Positions 33,760-43,483 of a DNA stretch of 64,000 nt are shown piece after piece. Under the pieces are notes generated by a model. That model searched no databases. It saw only the letters and a program-made list of their open reading frames with translations, and was not told where the DNA came from. Positions within the stretch are counted from its first letter, which is position 1. Each line of letters opens with the position of its first letter. The translations under genes were made by a program, and so were the position numbers. Origin of the DNA: Bacillus sp. HF117_J1_D (GTDB lineage Bacteria; Bacillota; Bacilli; Bacillales; Bacillaceae_C); NCBI GenBank assembly GCA_009928435.1, contig JAABNQ010000013.1, forward strand, positions 1-64,000, given 5' to 3'.

Positions 33760-34356
33760 TTATGAAGCAGCGTTCTCGGATATGCACCCATTCAAAATGA
33801 GCTTGTGTACTTTGGGAGCGAGCGCGACCAAGTCATATTTATGTTCGTTTAACACCCAGGTTGTCGCTGTTTCATCTATCGTTCCAAAGATCATTTGCCT
33901 CGCCAGCCGGATGTCGAGGTCAGTCGCAAACTCGCCTCGTTCTTTTCCATATTCCAGGATGCTTTCCAATACGCTTAAATAATCCCTCAGCACTCCATTA
34001 ATTTTAAACCGCAGATCTTTGTTGGATTGTCTTAATTCCAGTTGAGTCACAATCGCAAGTTTTTTGTCCGCAGATAAAATTTTGAAATGGCTTTCAAACA
34101 TTACTAATAATTTCTCCGAAGCGGTTTCTTTTCCTGCAATCCCTTCATTGATTGTTTCAACAAACATGGCCATTTTTTCTTGAAAAACGGAGATGAGTAC
34201 ATCTTCTTTATTTTTAAAATAAAGATAAATAGTGCCATCTGCTACTCCTGCCTGCCGAGCTATCTTGGAAATTTGTGCCTGATGATAGCCATTTTCGGCA
34301 ATAACAACAACGGCCGCTTCAATGATTTGTTTATACTTTGGTCTGTTTCTTTTCAC
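33760..34356 (-). CDS. fadR: Fatty acid degradation repressor FadR (YsiA)
   Basis: 198 residues, TetR family. The helix-turn-helix is IARQAGVADGTIYLYFKNKE. B. subtilis FadR represses the fatty acid degradation genes and leaves DNA on binding long-chain acyl-CoA. A clear FadR operator lies at 34571-34588 over the presumed start of its own transcript. A full copy of dispersed repeat R separates the two. Confidence 0.93.
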   Translation of the reverse strand: MKRNRPKYKQIIEAAVVVIAENGYHQAQISKIARQAGVADGTIYLYFKNKEDVLISVFQEKMAMFVETINEGIAGKETASEKLLVMFESHFKILSADKKLAIVTQLELRQSNKDLRFKINGVLRDYLSVLESILEYGKERGEFATDLDIRLARQMIFGTIDETATTWVLNEHKYDLVALAPKVHKLILNGCISENAAS

Positions 34357-34377
34357 TTATTTCACCTTCTGTACAAT

Positions 34378-34562
34378 CAAATGCGCCTTGGCGTATTTGC
34401 GCCCAATTTTATCGCGCTTTAGCTCGATACATTTCTCTGAAAATCTGATGTCTCCGCCCCGAGGCTTTAACTTGATTCAACCTGGGTCTGAACCCTCGCT
34501 GAATGGAATACCGGCAGTATTCATCTCACCACTTACAGAAGTGAGAGTCTTCTGCTGAATAA
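34378..34562. repeat. Dispersed repeat family R, copy 3 (full length), in the fadR leader
   Basis: It opens AAATGCGCCTTGGCGTATTTG and closes GAGAGTCTTCTGCTGAATAAAG. Collinear with copy 2 over about 185 bp. It fills nearly all of the gap between the FadR operator and the fadR start, so it should be transcribed as 5' leader. Confidence 0.75.
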
Positions 34563-34570
34563 AGGTGAAA

Positions 34571-34588
34571 TGAATGATTGCTCATTCA
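34571..34588. promoter_or_regulatory. FadR operator
   Basis: TGAATGATTGCTCATTCA, perfect 7-bp arms around TTGC, matching the FadR box TGAATGAMTANTCATTCA except in the centre. It starts at the expected +1 of the promoter at 34595-34623. Confidence 0.88.
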
Positions 34589-34594
34589 TAAAAT

Positions 34595-34623
34595 ATAATA
34601 AATCTTATCTAATTTTCTGTCAA
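34595..34623 (-). promoter_or_regulatory. fadR-fadB-etfBA promoter
   Basis: Minus strand TTGACA, 17 bp, TATTAT; RNA start near 34588, inside the FadR operator. Confidence 0.8.
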
Positions 34624-34757
34624 GAAATTACACGTCTCAAAGTATCTGGCTATTATAATAAGAAAACAGACGCCTGATCTTTTACGTAAGATGAAACGAT
34701 TATAAACAAAGCGGAATTGACTAATAGGCGCTAAAACCCCGATGCAAACTACATTGA

Positions 34758-36449
34758 TTATCCTAGCTTTTCTTCTTGATCCATTTTCTTCTTCTCTTCA
34801 TCTACTAACGTACGCCGTAAAATTTTTCCAATAGCTGTTTTCGGAAGCTCTTCCCTAAATTCATAGATTCTAGGTACTTTAAATGCTGCTAAGTGCTTTC
34901 GCGCAAACTCATCTAGCTGTTGTTCGGTAACGCTTGCTTCTTCTTTTAAAATAACATAGGCTTTGACCGTTTCCCCTCTATATGCGTCCGGTACACCGGC
35001 AACCACCACTTCTTGGACTGAAGGATGCTCATACAACACTTCTTCTATCTCGCGTGGATAGATATTGAACCCTCCTGCAATAATCATATCCTTTTTTCGA
35101 TCAACAACATAGAAATATCCCTTTTCGTCCATGTAACCCAGATCGCCGGTCATTAACCACCCGTCTTTTATTGTCTTCTCTGTTTCTTCAGGCATATTCC
35201 AATATCCCTGCATGACTTGCGGACCTTTTACCGCTATTTCTCCCACTTCTCCCGGCGCTAAAGGTTGCCCATTTTCCGTTGAAATAATCATTGCATCGGT
35301 ATCAGGCCACGGAACACCTATGCTACCCTTCACCCGTTCACGATCCCAAAGGAAATTAGCGTGGGTCACTGGGGAAGTTTCGCTCAAACCAAATCCCTCA
35401 ACTAGCTTTCCACCGGTTAATTTTTCGAACCTCTCCTGAATTTCCACAGGTAAAGGAGCTGATCCGCTAATGCATGATTCGATGGAAGACAAGTCATACT
35501 TTTTAATATCTGGGTGATTCATCAGCCCGATATAAATGGTTGGTGCTCCTGGAAACAAAGTAGGCCTTTGTTTTTGAATGGTTTTTAAAGTCGTTTCCAC
35601 ATCAAATTTTGGAAGCAGAATCATTTCATAGCCCTGCATGACCCCTAAAATCAGTACAGTTGTCATTCCATAAACATGGAACAGCGGAAGCACACCGAGG
35701 ATTTTTTCCTCTCCCTTTTTCACTTTGTAGAGCCAGGCATCACACGCAGTTGCATTGGCAATCAAGTTTTTATGAGTGAGCATGACACCCTTCGGATTTC
35801 CTGTCGTTCCACCTGTATATTGCAAGAGTGCTAGATCCTTGTCAAAATCAAATTCAATTGGTACTTCTTTAGGCGATGTTCTAGTCATTATCTCTTTAAA
35901 CAGGTGCTGATTGCCTTCATGCTTTACCTTGACAACGAGACCGGTATCGCGTTTTTGTATAAAAGGATAAATGACATTTTTCGGAAACGGCAAGTAATCT
36001 TTGATAGCGGTTACAATCACGTGTTGCAGCTCTGTATTCCCAATCACTTTCATGATTCGTGGATAAAGGATATCTAGCCCAATGATTGCTTTTGCACCCG
36101 AATCCTTCATCTGGTACTCGAGTTCCCTTTCCGTATAAAGGGGGTTGGTCTGCACCACAACGGCTCCTGAATAAAGAATTCCATAATAACTGATGACTGC
36201 TTGCGGAGAATTTGGAAGCATAATGGCAACTCTGTCACCTTTCTTGATATCCAGTGTTCGCAAATATGTCGCCATCTTGAGAGAGCTATTGTAGAGCTCT
36301 CGGTATGTTAGTTCTTTGCCCATAAAATGAATAGCTGTTTTGTCAGGATAATTTTGGGCTGCATCTGTCAAATATTGCTGGACTGGTTTTCGATCATAAT
36401 CCAGAGTTTTGGGGATAGCATCCGGATAAAGCTCCAACCAAGGCTTCAT
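34758..36449 (-). CDS. lcfA: Long-chain fatty-acid-CoA ligase
   Basis: 563 residues, adenylate-forming enzyme. The AMP-binding P-loop LLQYTGGTTGNPKGVML, GFGLSETSPVT, DGWLMTGDLGYMDEKGYFY and the C-terminal GGFNIYPREIEEVL with AIGKILRR (catalytic Lys) are all intact. It activates long-chain fatty acids with CoA for beta-oxidation. In B. subtilis it heads the lcfA-fadR-fadB-etfBA cluster; here a strong promoter and operator after lcfA suggest the later genes also have their own transcript. Confidence 0.94.
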   Translation of the reverse strand: MKPWLELYPDAIPKTLDYDRKPVQQYLTDAAQNYPDKTAIHFMGKELTYRELYNSSLKMATYLRTLDIKKGDRVAIMLPNSPQAVISYYGILYSGAVVVQTNPLYTERELEYQMKDSGAKAIIGLDILYPRIMKVIGNTELQHVIVTAIKDYLPFPKNVIYPFIQKRDTGLVVKVKHEGNQHLFKEIMTRTSPKEVPIEFDFDKDLALLQYTGGTTGNPKGVMLTHKNLIANATACDAWLYKVKKGEEKILGVLPLFHVYGMTTVLILGVMQGYEMILLPKFDVETTLKTIQKQRPTLFPGAPTIYIGLMNHPDIKKYDLSSIESCISGSAPLPVEIQERFEKLTGGKLVEGFGLSETSPVTHANFLWDRERVKGSIGVPWPDTDAMIISTENGQPLAPGEVGEIAVKGPQVMQGYWNMPEETEKTIKDGWLMTGDLGYMDEKGYFYVVDRKKDMIIAGGFNIYPREIEEVLYEHPSVQEVVVAGVPDAYRGETVKAYVILKEEASVTEQQLDEFARKHLAAFKVPRIYEFREELPKTAIGKILRRTLVDEEKKKMDQEEKLG

Positions 36450-36610
36450 AAATTTACATTCCTCCTTTTCTAATAAACAGTAAGAAAATTTTAACTTATA
36501 AATATTATATTACAATGATAGGTGATAGTACAACCAATTGACTAAATTATCGGAACAGCACAGGGAAAACTGCCTAAGAAAGCGGATGAAACAATGGGGA
36601 AAGAGCGAGG

Positions 36611-36642
36611 AAAAAACCGCCTGTAATGAACAGACGGTTTTA
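36611..36642 (-). terminator. Terminator after the 26-aa gene
   Basis: AAACCGCCTGT and ACAGACGGTTT pair around AATGA, followed by T-rich sequence on the minus strand. The small gene's stop codon lies inside the stem. Confidence 0.75.
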
Positions 36643-36720
36643 TACTCGGATTAAATAAATGATTCCAATTACAATAAAGATGCTGCAGACGACAAACAGC
36701 ACTTTTGCCAGTTTTTCCAC
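36640..36720 (-). CDS. 26-residue single-helix membrane peptide
   Basis: GTG 36720 is seven bases after AAGGAGG. The product begins MEKLAKVLFVVCSIF and is one hydrophobic helix ending in Arg-Val. It starts 11 bp after yshE and stops inside the terminator, so it is very likely the last gene of that transcript. I know no named homologue. The ribosome binding site and tight packing are the main evidence that it is real. Confidence 0.6.
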   Translation of the reverse strand: MEKLAKVLFVVCSIFIVIGIIYLIRV

Positions 36721-36730
36721 GGTTTCCTCC

Positions 36731-37138
36731 TTAATAAATGCCAGCACCGATGACATATGACAATCCGACAGAAATGACCATTGCCACAAAGCCAACAGCG
36801 CGGTTATCTTTTTCTATCTCTTCATCAATTTTAAACTTTGGCGTCAAAAATTCAAAGATAAAGTATCCGGTCAACAAAAGGAAAAAACCGTACATCCCCC
36901 AACCGATCATTACGAATAAAGAATCATGATGCAAAATGGAATGCCTGAAAATATTAGCAATCCCAAAAACCTTTCCACCGGTAGCCATTGCGACCGCTAC
37001 ATTTCCTTTTTTTATTTCTTCCCAGTTCTTATATTTGGTCACTATTTCAAATATAAACAGGAAGAGAACCATGCAAAGGACTGTGACGCTGTAATAGCCC
37101 GCCGTTTGTACAAATGAATTTTCCCAAAAAGAGTCCAT
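36731..37138 (-). CDS. yshE: DUF350 membrane protein (YshE)
   Basis: 135 residues with four hydrophobic helices and the DUF350 pattern of two similar halves (GNVAVAMATGGKVFGIANIF, DNRAVGFVAMVISVGLSYVI). Function unknown; members sit in the cytoplasmic membrane. It follows mutS2 as in B. subtilis. Confidence 0.85.
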   Translation of the reverse strand: MDSFWENSFVQTAGYYSVTVLCMVLFLFIFEIVTKYKNWEEIKKGNVAVAMATGGKVFGIANIFRHSILHHDSLFVMIGWGMYGFFLLLTGYFIFEFLTPKFKIDEEIEKDNRAVGFVAMVISVGLSYVIGAGIY

Positions 37139-37176
37139 TCAAATCATTCCCCTTTTTAACAGGGGTTCAGCTGGCG

Positions 37177-39549
37177 CTACTTAAATTCTACAACTGTTAC
37201 GCCACTCCCGCCTTCCCCTGCTTCTCCAAGTCTTATACGTTTAACTGCTCGATGATGTTTCAAATATTCCGTAACTCCTGACCTAAGTGCACCTGTTCCT
37301 TTCCCGTGAATGATAGAAACACGCGGATAGTTAGCAAGAAGAGCATCATCAATATATTTTTCTACTTCACGCAGGGCATCTTCATACCGTTCACCGCGTA
37401 TGTCGAGTTCGAGCCCGACATGATAATCCCTTCCTTTGATGGTAGCAAGAGGCTTTGGCTCAGGTTTTGGTTCAGGTTTTGGTTCAGATTTGATGAATTC
37501 CATATCCTTTTCAGCCACTTTCATTTTTAAAACACCCGCCTGTACCTGCCATTCTTTCTCGCCCATTTTTTCCAGCAAAGTACCCTTCTGGCCGAATGTG
37601 TTAATCATTACCTCATCACCCGGTTGCAGCTTGCGCTTTTGCTTGGAGTTTTTAGTCCGTCCCACTTCTTGATCCAATTCAGGAACAGCGGTATCGAGCC
37701 TTCTACGAGCTTCTATCAATTCATGCTCTTTTACTTGTGCATTGCCTTCTATTCTCATTTTCCGCAATGAACTGATGACATCTTCAGCTTCGGTCCTAGC
37801 TTTCTCCACAATCTCGACCGCTTTTTGCTCAGCACTTGCATACATTTCTTTTTCCCGCTCATAAAACTCAACCATCTGCTTCTGAAGATCCTGATGAAGC
37901 TTTTCGGCATTTTTCAAATAAAAATGCGCTTCTTCATAATCACTCTCGGCCTCTTTTCGGCTCTTCTCCAAAGACGCAATCATGTTTTCTACTTCGTTGC
38001 TTTCCGTATCTATGAACGATTTTGCATGTGTGATGATGTCATCAGACAATCCAAGTCGCTTGGAAATTTCAAATGCGTTACTTCGCCCAGGCACACCAAT
38101 CAAAAGCCTATATGTCGGTTTTAGAGTCTCAACATCAAATTCAACACTCGCATTGGTAACTCCTTCACGATTATACGCATATGCTTTCAATTCGGGATAA
38201 TGTGTTGTAGCGATCACGCGAGCTCCTCGGCTATATACATCATCTAATATCGAGATGGCCAACGCCGAACCTTCCTGTGGATCTGTCCCAGCACCAAGCT
38301 CATCAAAAAGAACCAAGCTTTCATCATTTACAAGCTTCAATATATCTACTATGTTGACCATATGTGAAGAGAAAGTACTCAAACTCTGCTCAATAGATTG
38401 TTCATCGCCGATATCTGCAAATACTTCCTTGAAAACAGCCAGCTCTGATTCCTCCGATGCAGGAATTAGCAGTCCCGCTTGTGCCATCAGAGTAAGAAGC
38501 CCGAGCGTTTTCAAAGTAATCGTCTTCCCTCCCGTATTCGGTCCGGTAATGACGATCGTGGAAAAATCTATTCCAAGAGTAATATCATTTGCCACAACCT
38601 CTTCTGGAGGAATCAACGGATGCCTGGCTTTAAACAATTGAATGCGCCCTTCCTTATTAATACCAGGTCTCGTTGCCTTCATCGCTTTTCCAAAACGAGC
38701 CTTGGCAAAAATAAAGTCCAGCGACTCCATAACTTTTACAAGGACAAACAGATCATCCGCTGCTTCAGCCACTTTCCCAGATAATTCGATGAGAACTCGT
38801 TCAATTTCACGATTTTCTTTCACATGCAATTCACGGAGACCATTATTCAAATCAACCACTGCCTGTGGTTCAATGAACAAAGTCTGTCCTGAAGATGACT
38901 GGTCGTGTACGATCCCTGGATAGTTAGAGCGATATTCCTGTTTAACCGGAATGACGAAGCGCTCATTCCGGATGGTGATAATAGCATCGGAAAGCATCTT
39001 CTGTGCATTTCTTCCGCGGATAAGACTTTCAAGCTTCTCCCTTATCCTGCTCTCATCCCTTCTTTTTTTAAGCCTAATGCTCCTTAATTCCGGGCTTGCA
39101 GCATCCAACACTTCGCCGTTTTCATCAATGGCGTTCTTTATCTCATGCTCCAATGGTGTCATGACAGCAATTTGATCGGCTTTTCTTGATAAAATAGGAA
39201 TGTCCAATCCGTTATCTTCAATCAATTCCTCTATAAAACGCTTCATTGAACGACCTGCATGGATGGTACTGCCAATTTGTACAAGCTCAATAGGATTTAG
39301 CACCCCGCCGATTTGCGTACGTTTAATATGCGGGGTGATATTAAAGATCCCATTTAAAGGAGCATGTCCCTTTAACCTAAGTACATGAGCTGCTTCGTCT
39401 GTCTCCTCTTGAAGCAAGACAACCTCCTCAAAAGAGGTAGACGGTTTCAGCATTCTAATCCTTTCCACTCCCAGCTCAGAAGCCGTGAATTCCTCCAGTT
39501 GCAGAAGAATTTTATCAAATTCTAGCGTCTTTAATATTTTTTCATTCAT
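37177..39549 (-). CDS. mutS2: Endonuclease MutS2
   Basis: 790 residues. It lacks the MutS mismatch-binding domain and has the ATPase with Walker [22 protein letters not shown] and [13 protein letters not shown] coiled linker and KOW-like segment lead to the C-terminal Smr nuclease domain ([30 protein letters not shown]). [12 protein letters not shown] repeat lies in the linker. In Bacillus MutS2 acts in recombination control and rescue of collided ribosomes. Confidence 0.95.
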   Translation of the reverse strand: MNEKILKTLEFDKILLQLEEFTASELGVERIRMLKPSTSFEEVVLLQEETDEAAHVLRLKGHAPLNGIFNITPHIKRTQIGGVLNPIELVQIGSTIHAGRSMKRFIEELIEDNGLDIPILSRKADQIAVMTPLEHEIKNAIDENGEVLDAASPELRSIRLKKRRDESRIREKLESLIRGRNAQKMLSDAIITIRNERFVIPVKQEYRSNYPGIVHDQSSSGQTLFIEPQAVVDLNNGLRELHVKENREIERVLIELSGKVAEAADDLFVLVKVMESLDFIFAKARFGKAMKATRPGINKEGRIQLFKARHPLIPPEEVVANDITLGIDFSTIVITGPNTGGKTITLKTLGLLTLMAQAGLLIPASEESELAVFKEVFADIGDEQSIEQSLSTFSSHMVNIVDILKLVNDESLVLFDELGAGTDPQEGSALAISILDDVYSRGARVIATTHYPELKAYAYNREGVTNASVEFDVETLKPTYRLLIGVPGRSNAFEISKRLGLSDDIITHAKSFIDTESNEVENMIASLEKSRKEAESDYEEAHFYLKNAEKLHQDLQKQMVEFYEREKEMYASAEQKAVEIVEKARTEAEDVISSLRKMRIEGNAQVKEHELIEARRRLDTAVPELDQEVGRTKNSKQKRKLQPGDEVMINTFGQKGTLLEKMGEKEWQVQAGVLKMKVAEKDMEFIKSEPKPEPKPEPKPLATIKGRDYHVGLELDIRGERYEDALREVEKYIDDALLANYPRVSIIHGKGTGALRSGVTEYLKHHRAVKRIRLGEAGEGGSGVTVVEFK

Positions 39550-39581
39550 GAACTTTGCTTTAAGTCCCCTTTCCCAAAAGC

Positions 39582-41303
39582 CTAATCATTCCGCTGTAAA
39601 AACTGAACTAATTGCTTTGGCTCCCATGTGTTCATAACAGATGAGCTTTGCACCCAGCCACGTCTTGCAAATGCTGTACCGAGTTGCATAAAGTCAAGGT
39701 TCCTAATATTATGCGCATCTGTATTGATTACCAGCTTCACTTCTTGCTCCTGGGCATACCGTAAATGTTCCGCTGCTAAATCCAGCCTAGCGGGATTAGC
39801 GTTCAGCTCCAATGCTGTATCCGTCTCCTTGGCCAGTTCAATCAACTTTTTAACATCTACATCATACCCCTCACGCCTACCTATCAGCCTTCCAGTCGGA
39901 TGAGCGATAATGTCCACATGGGGGTTTTCCAAAGCATTGCTCAATCGCTCCATAATCTTTTCCCGCGACTGGGAAAAACTCGAATGAATGGATGCAATGA
40001 CAATATCAAGCTCTCTAAGTAGACCATCATCATAATCAAGGCTTCCATCTGGCAAAATATCCATTTCAATCCCCGATAAAATGAATATATCATCATACTT
40101 CTCATTTAACTCTTTAATTTCTTCATTCTGTCTTTTGATACGGTCTACAGTCAAGCCGTTGGCCACTCTCAAAAATTGAGAATGGTCCGTTATCGCCATA
40201 TATTGATAGCCTTTCTCCCGACAAGCTTCCACCATTTCCTCTAAGGAAAAAGCACCATCTGACCAGGTTGTATGCATGTGAAGATCGCCTTTTATATCAT
40301 CTATATGGATTAACTTCCTGTTGCCATCATATTCCTCCACCTCTTTGCCGTCCTCCCTAATTTCCGGTGGAATAAACGGTAAATCAAAGTGATGGAAAAA
40401 GTCGCTTTCGGATTGGAAGGTTTTGATTTCACCTGTTTCAGTATTCTCCACGCCATATTCACTGATTTTTTCCCCTCTTGCTTTTGCAAGCTGGCGCATG
40501 CGGACATTATGTTCAGCCGAACCAGTAAAATGATGCAGAGCTGTTGCAAATTCATAAGGAGCGACGATTCGAAAATCAACGGAGATGCGATACTGACCAC
40601 CTTCCATCAAAAGGGTCACTTTAGTATCCCCGCTTGCCGTCGCTTCTCCAGCTCCTTCAAGCTCGAGCAACTTTTCTTTGACAGCCTGTGGATGGTCTGT
40701 TGCAATGATAAAATCAAGATCCTTAATGGTTTCCCTCACTCGTCTAAGACTACCAGCCCTTGAAAAGCGGGAAATTTCCTCCATCTTTTGTAAGGAAGCT
40801 TCAATCGACTCTGCCATCGGAATCATATAGGAAATAGGTAATCGCTCTGGCTGTTTGCCCATTGATGCCAATGCCTCTTTGATGTTTTCTTCCGTTTTTT
40901 TGCCAAAGCCTTTGATTGTTCTAATCTTGCCTGTCTCACAAGCTTCTTTTAATGATGTCACATCAACAACGTCAAGCTCTTTATATAATCTTGCGATACT
41001 CTTGCCACCGAGCCCGGGAATTTGCAAAAGAGGAATTAATCCTTTAGGCACTGTTTCCTGAAGTTCTTGTAGGACAGACGACACACCGTCTTCAATAAAT
41101 TCCTCAATGACTGCAGCCGTTCCCTTTCCGATAGATGGAATTTTTGTAAAATCCTCGATTTCGGATAAGCTTCTGTCATCTGCTTCCATTGCCGCAGCCG
41201 CTTTTCTGAATGCAGCAATCTTGAATGGATTTTCTCCTTTGAGCTCCATATAAACTGCAATTTGTTCCAATAAACGAATGACATCTTTTTTATTTACTCC
41301 CAT
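39582..41303 (-). CDS. polX: DNA polymerase/3'-5' exonuclease PolX
   Basis: About 573 residues. The N-terminal family-X polymerase part includes helix-hairpin-helix motifs ([27 protein letters not shown]) and [16 protein letters not shown] with the catalytic Asp pair. The C-terminal PHP domain ([20 protein letters not shown]) gives the Mn2+-dependent exonuclease. Used in base excision repair. I take ATG 41303, five bases after GGTGA; GTG 41312 with GGAG further up is an alternative. Confidence 0.93.
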   Translation of the reverse strand: MGVNKKDVIRLLEQIAVYMELKGENPFKIAAFRKAAAAMEADDRSLSEIEDFTKIPSIGKGTAAVIEEFIEDGVSSVLQELQETVPKGLIPLLQIPGLGGKSIARLYKELDVVDVTSLKEACETGKIRTIKGFGKKTEENIKEALASMGKQPERLPISYMIPMAESIEASLQKMEEISRFSRAGSLRRVRETIKDLDFIIATDHPQAVKEKLLELEGAGEATASGDTKVTLLMEGGQYRISVDFRIVAPYEFATALHHFTGSAEHNVRMRQLAKARGEKISEYGVENTETGEIKTFQSESDFFHHFDLPFIPPEIREDGKEVEEYDGNRKLIHIDDIKGDLHMHTTWSDGAFSLEEMVEACREKGYQYMAITDHSQFLRVANGLTVDRIKRQNEEIKELNEKYDDIFILSGIEMDILPDGSLDYDDGLLRELDIVIASIHSSFSQSREKIMERLSNALENPHVDIIAHPTGRLIGRREGYDVDVKKLIELAKETDTALELNANPARLDLAAEHLRYAQEQEVKLVINTDAHNIRNLDFMQLGTAFARRGWVQSSSVMNTWEPKQLVQFLQRND

Positions 41304-41390
41304 TTCTGTCACCAACCGTTCTCCATTCTCCTGCCTCTCATTTTAACAAATAAGACTGCTAAAAGAAAAACTTCTCTTCGTAAAGAGAAG

Positions 41391-41933
41391 TTAGCTTTGG
41401 ATATAGTCAATCCACCATTTTTTCAATTCAGCAGATAAGAAAGGTGTATAATGAATCATCCCTTTGGCAAGGAACGAACCATTGATGGCCTCCTGGATTG
41501 CTGGAATCGGAAGTAATGCCGCAATATATAACAATATAAACATCATTAAATATACTTCCAAAAATCCAAGAATGCCGCCAGCCCAGACATTCAGTGTTTT
41601 TAAGACTGGAAAGCTCGCAACAAAATCAAGTGCGGACCCGATGATACCGAGAACGATCCGGACAGCAAAAAAGATAATGACAAATGCAATAGCACGATAA
41701 AAGGCCTCATCCATCCCTACCCCATCAAAGACCATTTGCAATGTCTTTCCCGGATCAAAGTCCGGATATGGAATCCAAAGGCGGAGTTTGGGAGCCAAAT
41801 CATCATAAAAAATATAGGCTATGATAAAAGATACAACGAAGCCAATCATGTGAATCAGTTGAAGAATAAATCCCCTTCTAAGTCCGACAAAAAAACCAAT
41901 GATCAAAATGATCAATAAAGCTAAACTTAACAT
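41391..41933 (-). CDS. yshB: CvpA-family membrane protein (YshB)
   Basis: 180 residues, four membrane helices, with the GFFVGLRRGFILQLIHMIGF start of the CvpA (colicin V production) family. Function in Bacillus is unknown. It follows zapA by 7 bp, as in B. subtilis. Confidence 0.88.
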   Translation of the reverse strand: MLSLALLIILIIGFFVGLRRGFILQLIHMIGFVVSFIIAYIFYDDLAPKLRLWIPYPDFDPGKTLQMVFDGVGMDEAFYRAIAFVIIFFAVRIVLGIIGSALDFVASFPVLKTLNVWAGGILGFLEVYLMMFILLYIAALLPIPAIQEAINGSFLAKGMIHYTPFLSAELKKWWIDYIQS

Positions 41934-41940
41934 ACCTATT

Positions 41941-42201
41941 TCAGTCCTTTAAACGCGAAAGCTCTTGTTCCAGATGCTCCAAGCGCTCTTGAAGTTTAAT
42001 TTGCTCATGGACAGCGTTCACAGCCGTTAAAACAGCCAGCTTACTAGTATCAAGACTGGGGTTCACCGATCGGATTTCCCGCATTTTCTCATCAACAAGC
42101 TTTGCTACTAGTTTCATATGCGCTGACGTCTCTTCCCCTGTAATGATATAATGTTGCCCATAGATTGTAACTGGAGTGCGGGTCTTTTCACTTGACGACA
42201 A
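41941..42201 (-). CDS. zapA: Cell division protein ZapA
   Basis: 86 residues from a TTG start. The YGQHYIITGEETSAHMKLVA head and C-terminal coiled coil (LQERLEHLEQELSRLKD) are typical. It bundles FtsZ filaments. Divergent from rnhC. Confidence 0.92.
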   Translation of the reverse strand: MSSSEKTRTPVTIYGQHYIITGEETSAHMKLVAKLVDEKMREIRSVNPSLDTSKLAVLTAVNAVHEQIKLQERLEHLEQELSRLKD

Positions 42202-42357
42202 CGTAATGCCCCCATTTCTTCATGTAAAGCTTTAAAGTACGTGTTTAAGAATACTTTTCCATGTGAAAAATTCTATCTTATATCATAGCATGAATAAAAA
42301 AAGATGGGAATTATTTATCAGGGATACAGCAATTATAAATCAGGAGGATGCTGTCGT

Positions 42358-43293
42358 ATGGCCAATACAGTCATTCAAACAACAATGGAAGAAATTAAGA
42401 AGATGAAAGAACATTATCAGCCTTATCTATCGGAAAAAAAACCTCCCGGAAGTGTTTTTTTTGCAAAGACAAACAGCTGCGTCATTACTGCTTATAAATC
42501 AGGGAAAGTCCTGTTTCAGGGAGCTAGAAACGAAGAGGAAGCATCACAATGGGGCAAGCCTGTCTCAAAACAGATAAAACATTCTTCTTCACCGAAGGGC
42601 TCGGGAAATCCACTGCCTGATAATATCTCAAGTCTGTCCATCGTAGGCTCAGATGAAGTCGGAAAAGGCGACTACTTTGGGCCGCTCATTGTTGTGGCAG
42701 CATATGTAAAATCCGACCAGATTCCTCTGGTGAAAGAACTGGGCGTTAAGGACTCAAAGGACTTGACAGACCCGCAAATTGTTAAAATAGCCAAAGACTT
42801 GCTTACTTTTTTACCTTATAGTCTATTGAAGCTGGATAATCCAAAATACAACAAACTTCAAGCATCAGGCATGACACAGGGAAAGATGATGGCTATCCTG
42901 CACAACCAAGCACATCACTATCTTCTCGAAAAGGTTTCACCTGAAAAACCGGATGCCATCCTAGTTGATCAATTTGCCCAGGCTCCTGTCTATTACAAGC
43001 ACTTAAAAGGGCAAAAAGTAATCATTCAAAAAGACAAAGTCTATTTCAGCACGAAAGCAGAAGGTATCCATTTAGCAGTAGCTGCGGCGTCTATCATAGC
43101 CCGTTACGCTTTTATTCGTGCCTTTGAGGGATTAAGCAAACAAGCCGGGTTTACAATTCCGAAAGGAGCAGGGGCAAAAGTTGATCACGCTGCTGCCAGA
43201 CTCATTCAAGAAAAAGGTATTCACGCATTGAACGAGTTCACAAAACTGCATTTTGCCAATACCGAAAAAGCCAAAAGGCTGGCGAGGATGTAG
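42358..43293 (+). CDS. rnhC: Ribonuclease HIII
   Basis: 311 residues from ATG 42358, ten bases after AGGAGG. The N-terminal substrate-binding domain is followed by the type 2 RNase H core: GSDEVGKGDYFGPL, GVKDSKDLTD, ILVDQF and STKAEGIHLAVAAASIIARY. It cleaves RNA in RNA-DNA hybrids. B. subtilis RnhC has 313 residues. An earlier in-frame start at 42304 would add cysteine-rich residues not seen in the family. Confidence 0.95.
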   Translation: MANTVIQTTMEEIKKMKEHYQPYLSEKKPPGSVFFAKTNSCVITAYKSGKVLFQGARNEEEASQWGKPVSKQIKHSSSPKGSGNPLPDNISSLSIVGSDEVGKGDYFGPLIVVAAYVKSDQIPLVKELGVKDSKDLTDPQIVKIAKDLLTFLPYSLLKLDNPKYNKLQASGMTQGKMMAILHNQAHHYLLEKVSPEKPDAILVDQFAQAPVYYKHLKGQKVIIQKDKVYFSTKAEGIHLAVAAASIIARYAFIRAFEGLSKQAGFTIPKGAGAKVDHAAARLIQEKGIHALNEFTKLHFANTEKAKRLARM

Positions 43294-43483
43294 AAAAGCG
43301 AGCTTGAGATGGAACGTTGGCCGCTTAAGGAGGCTGTGCACTACCACTTCAGGCTTGTATGGGCTTATTTTATACTAGCGAAAGCGGGAGTCAACTGCTG
43401 GCAGACATACCAGCAATTGCCCCGGCTTCCAAAATAAAGGCATTGCCCCAGTTCTGACGCAGCTGCATGATAAGAAGAATGTC

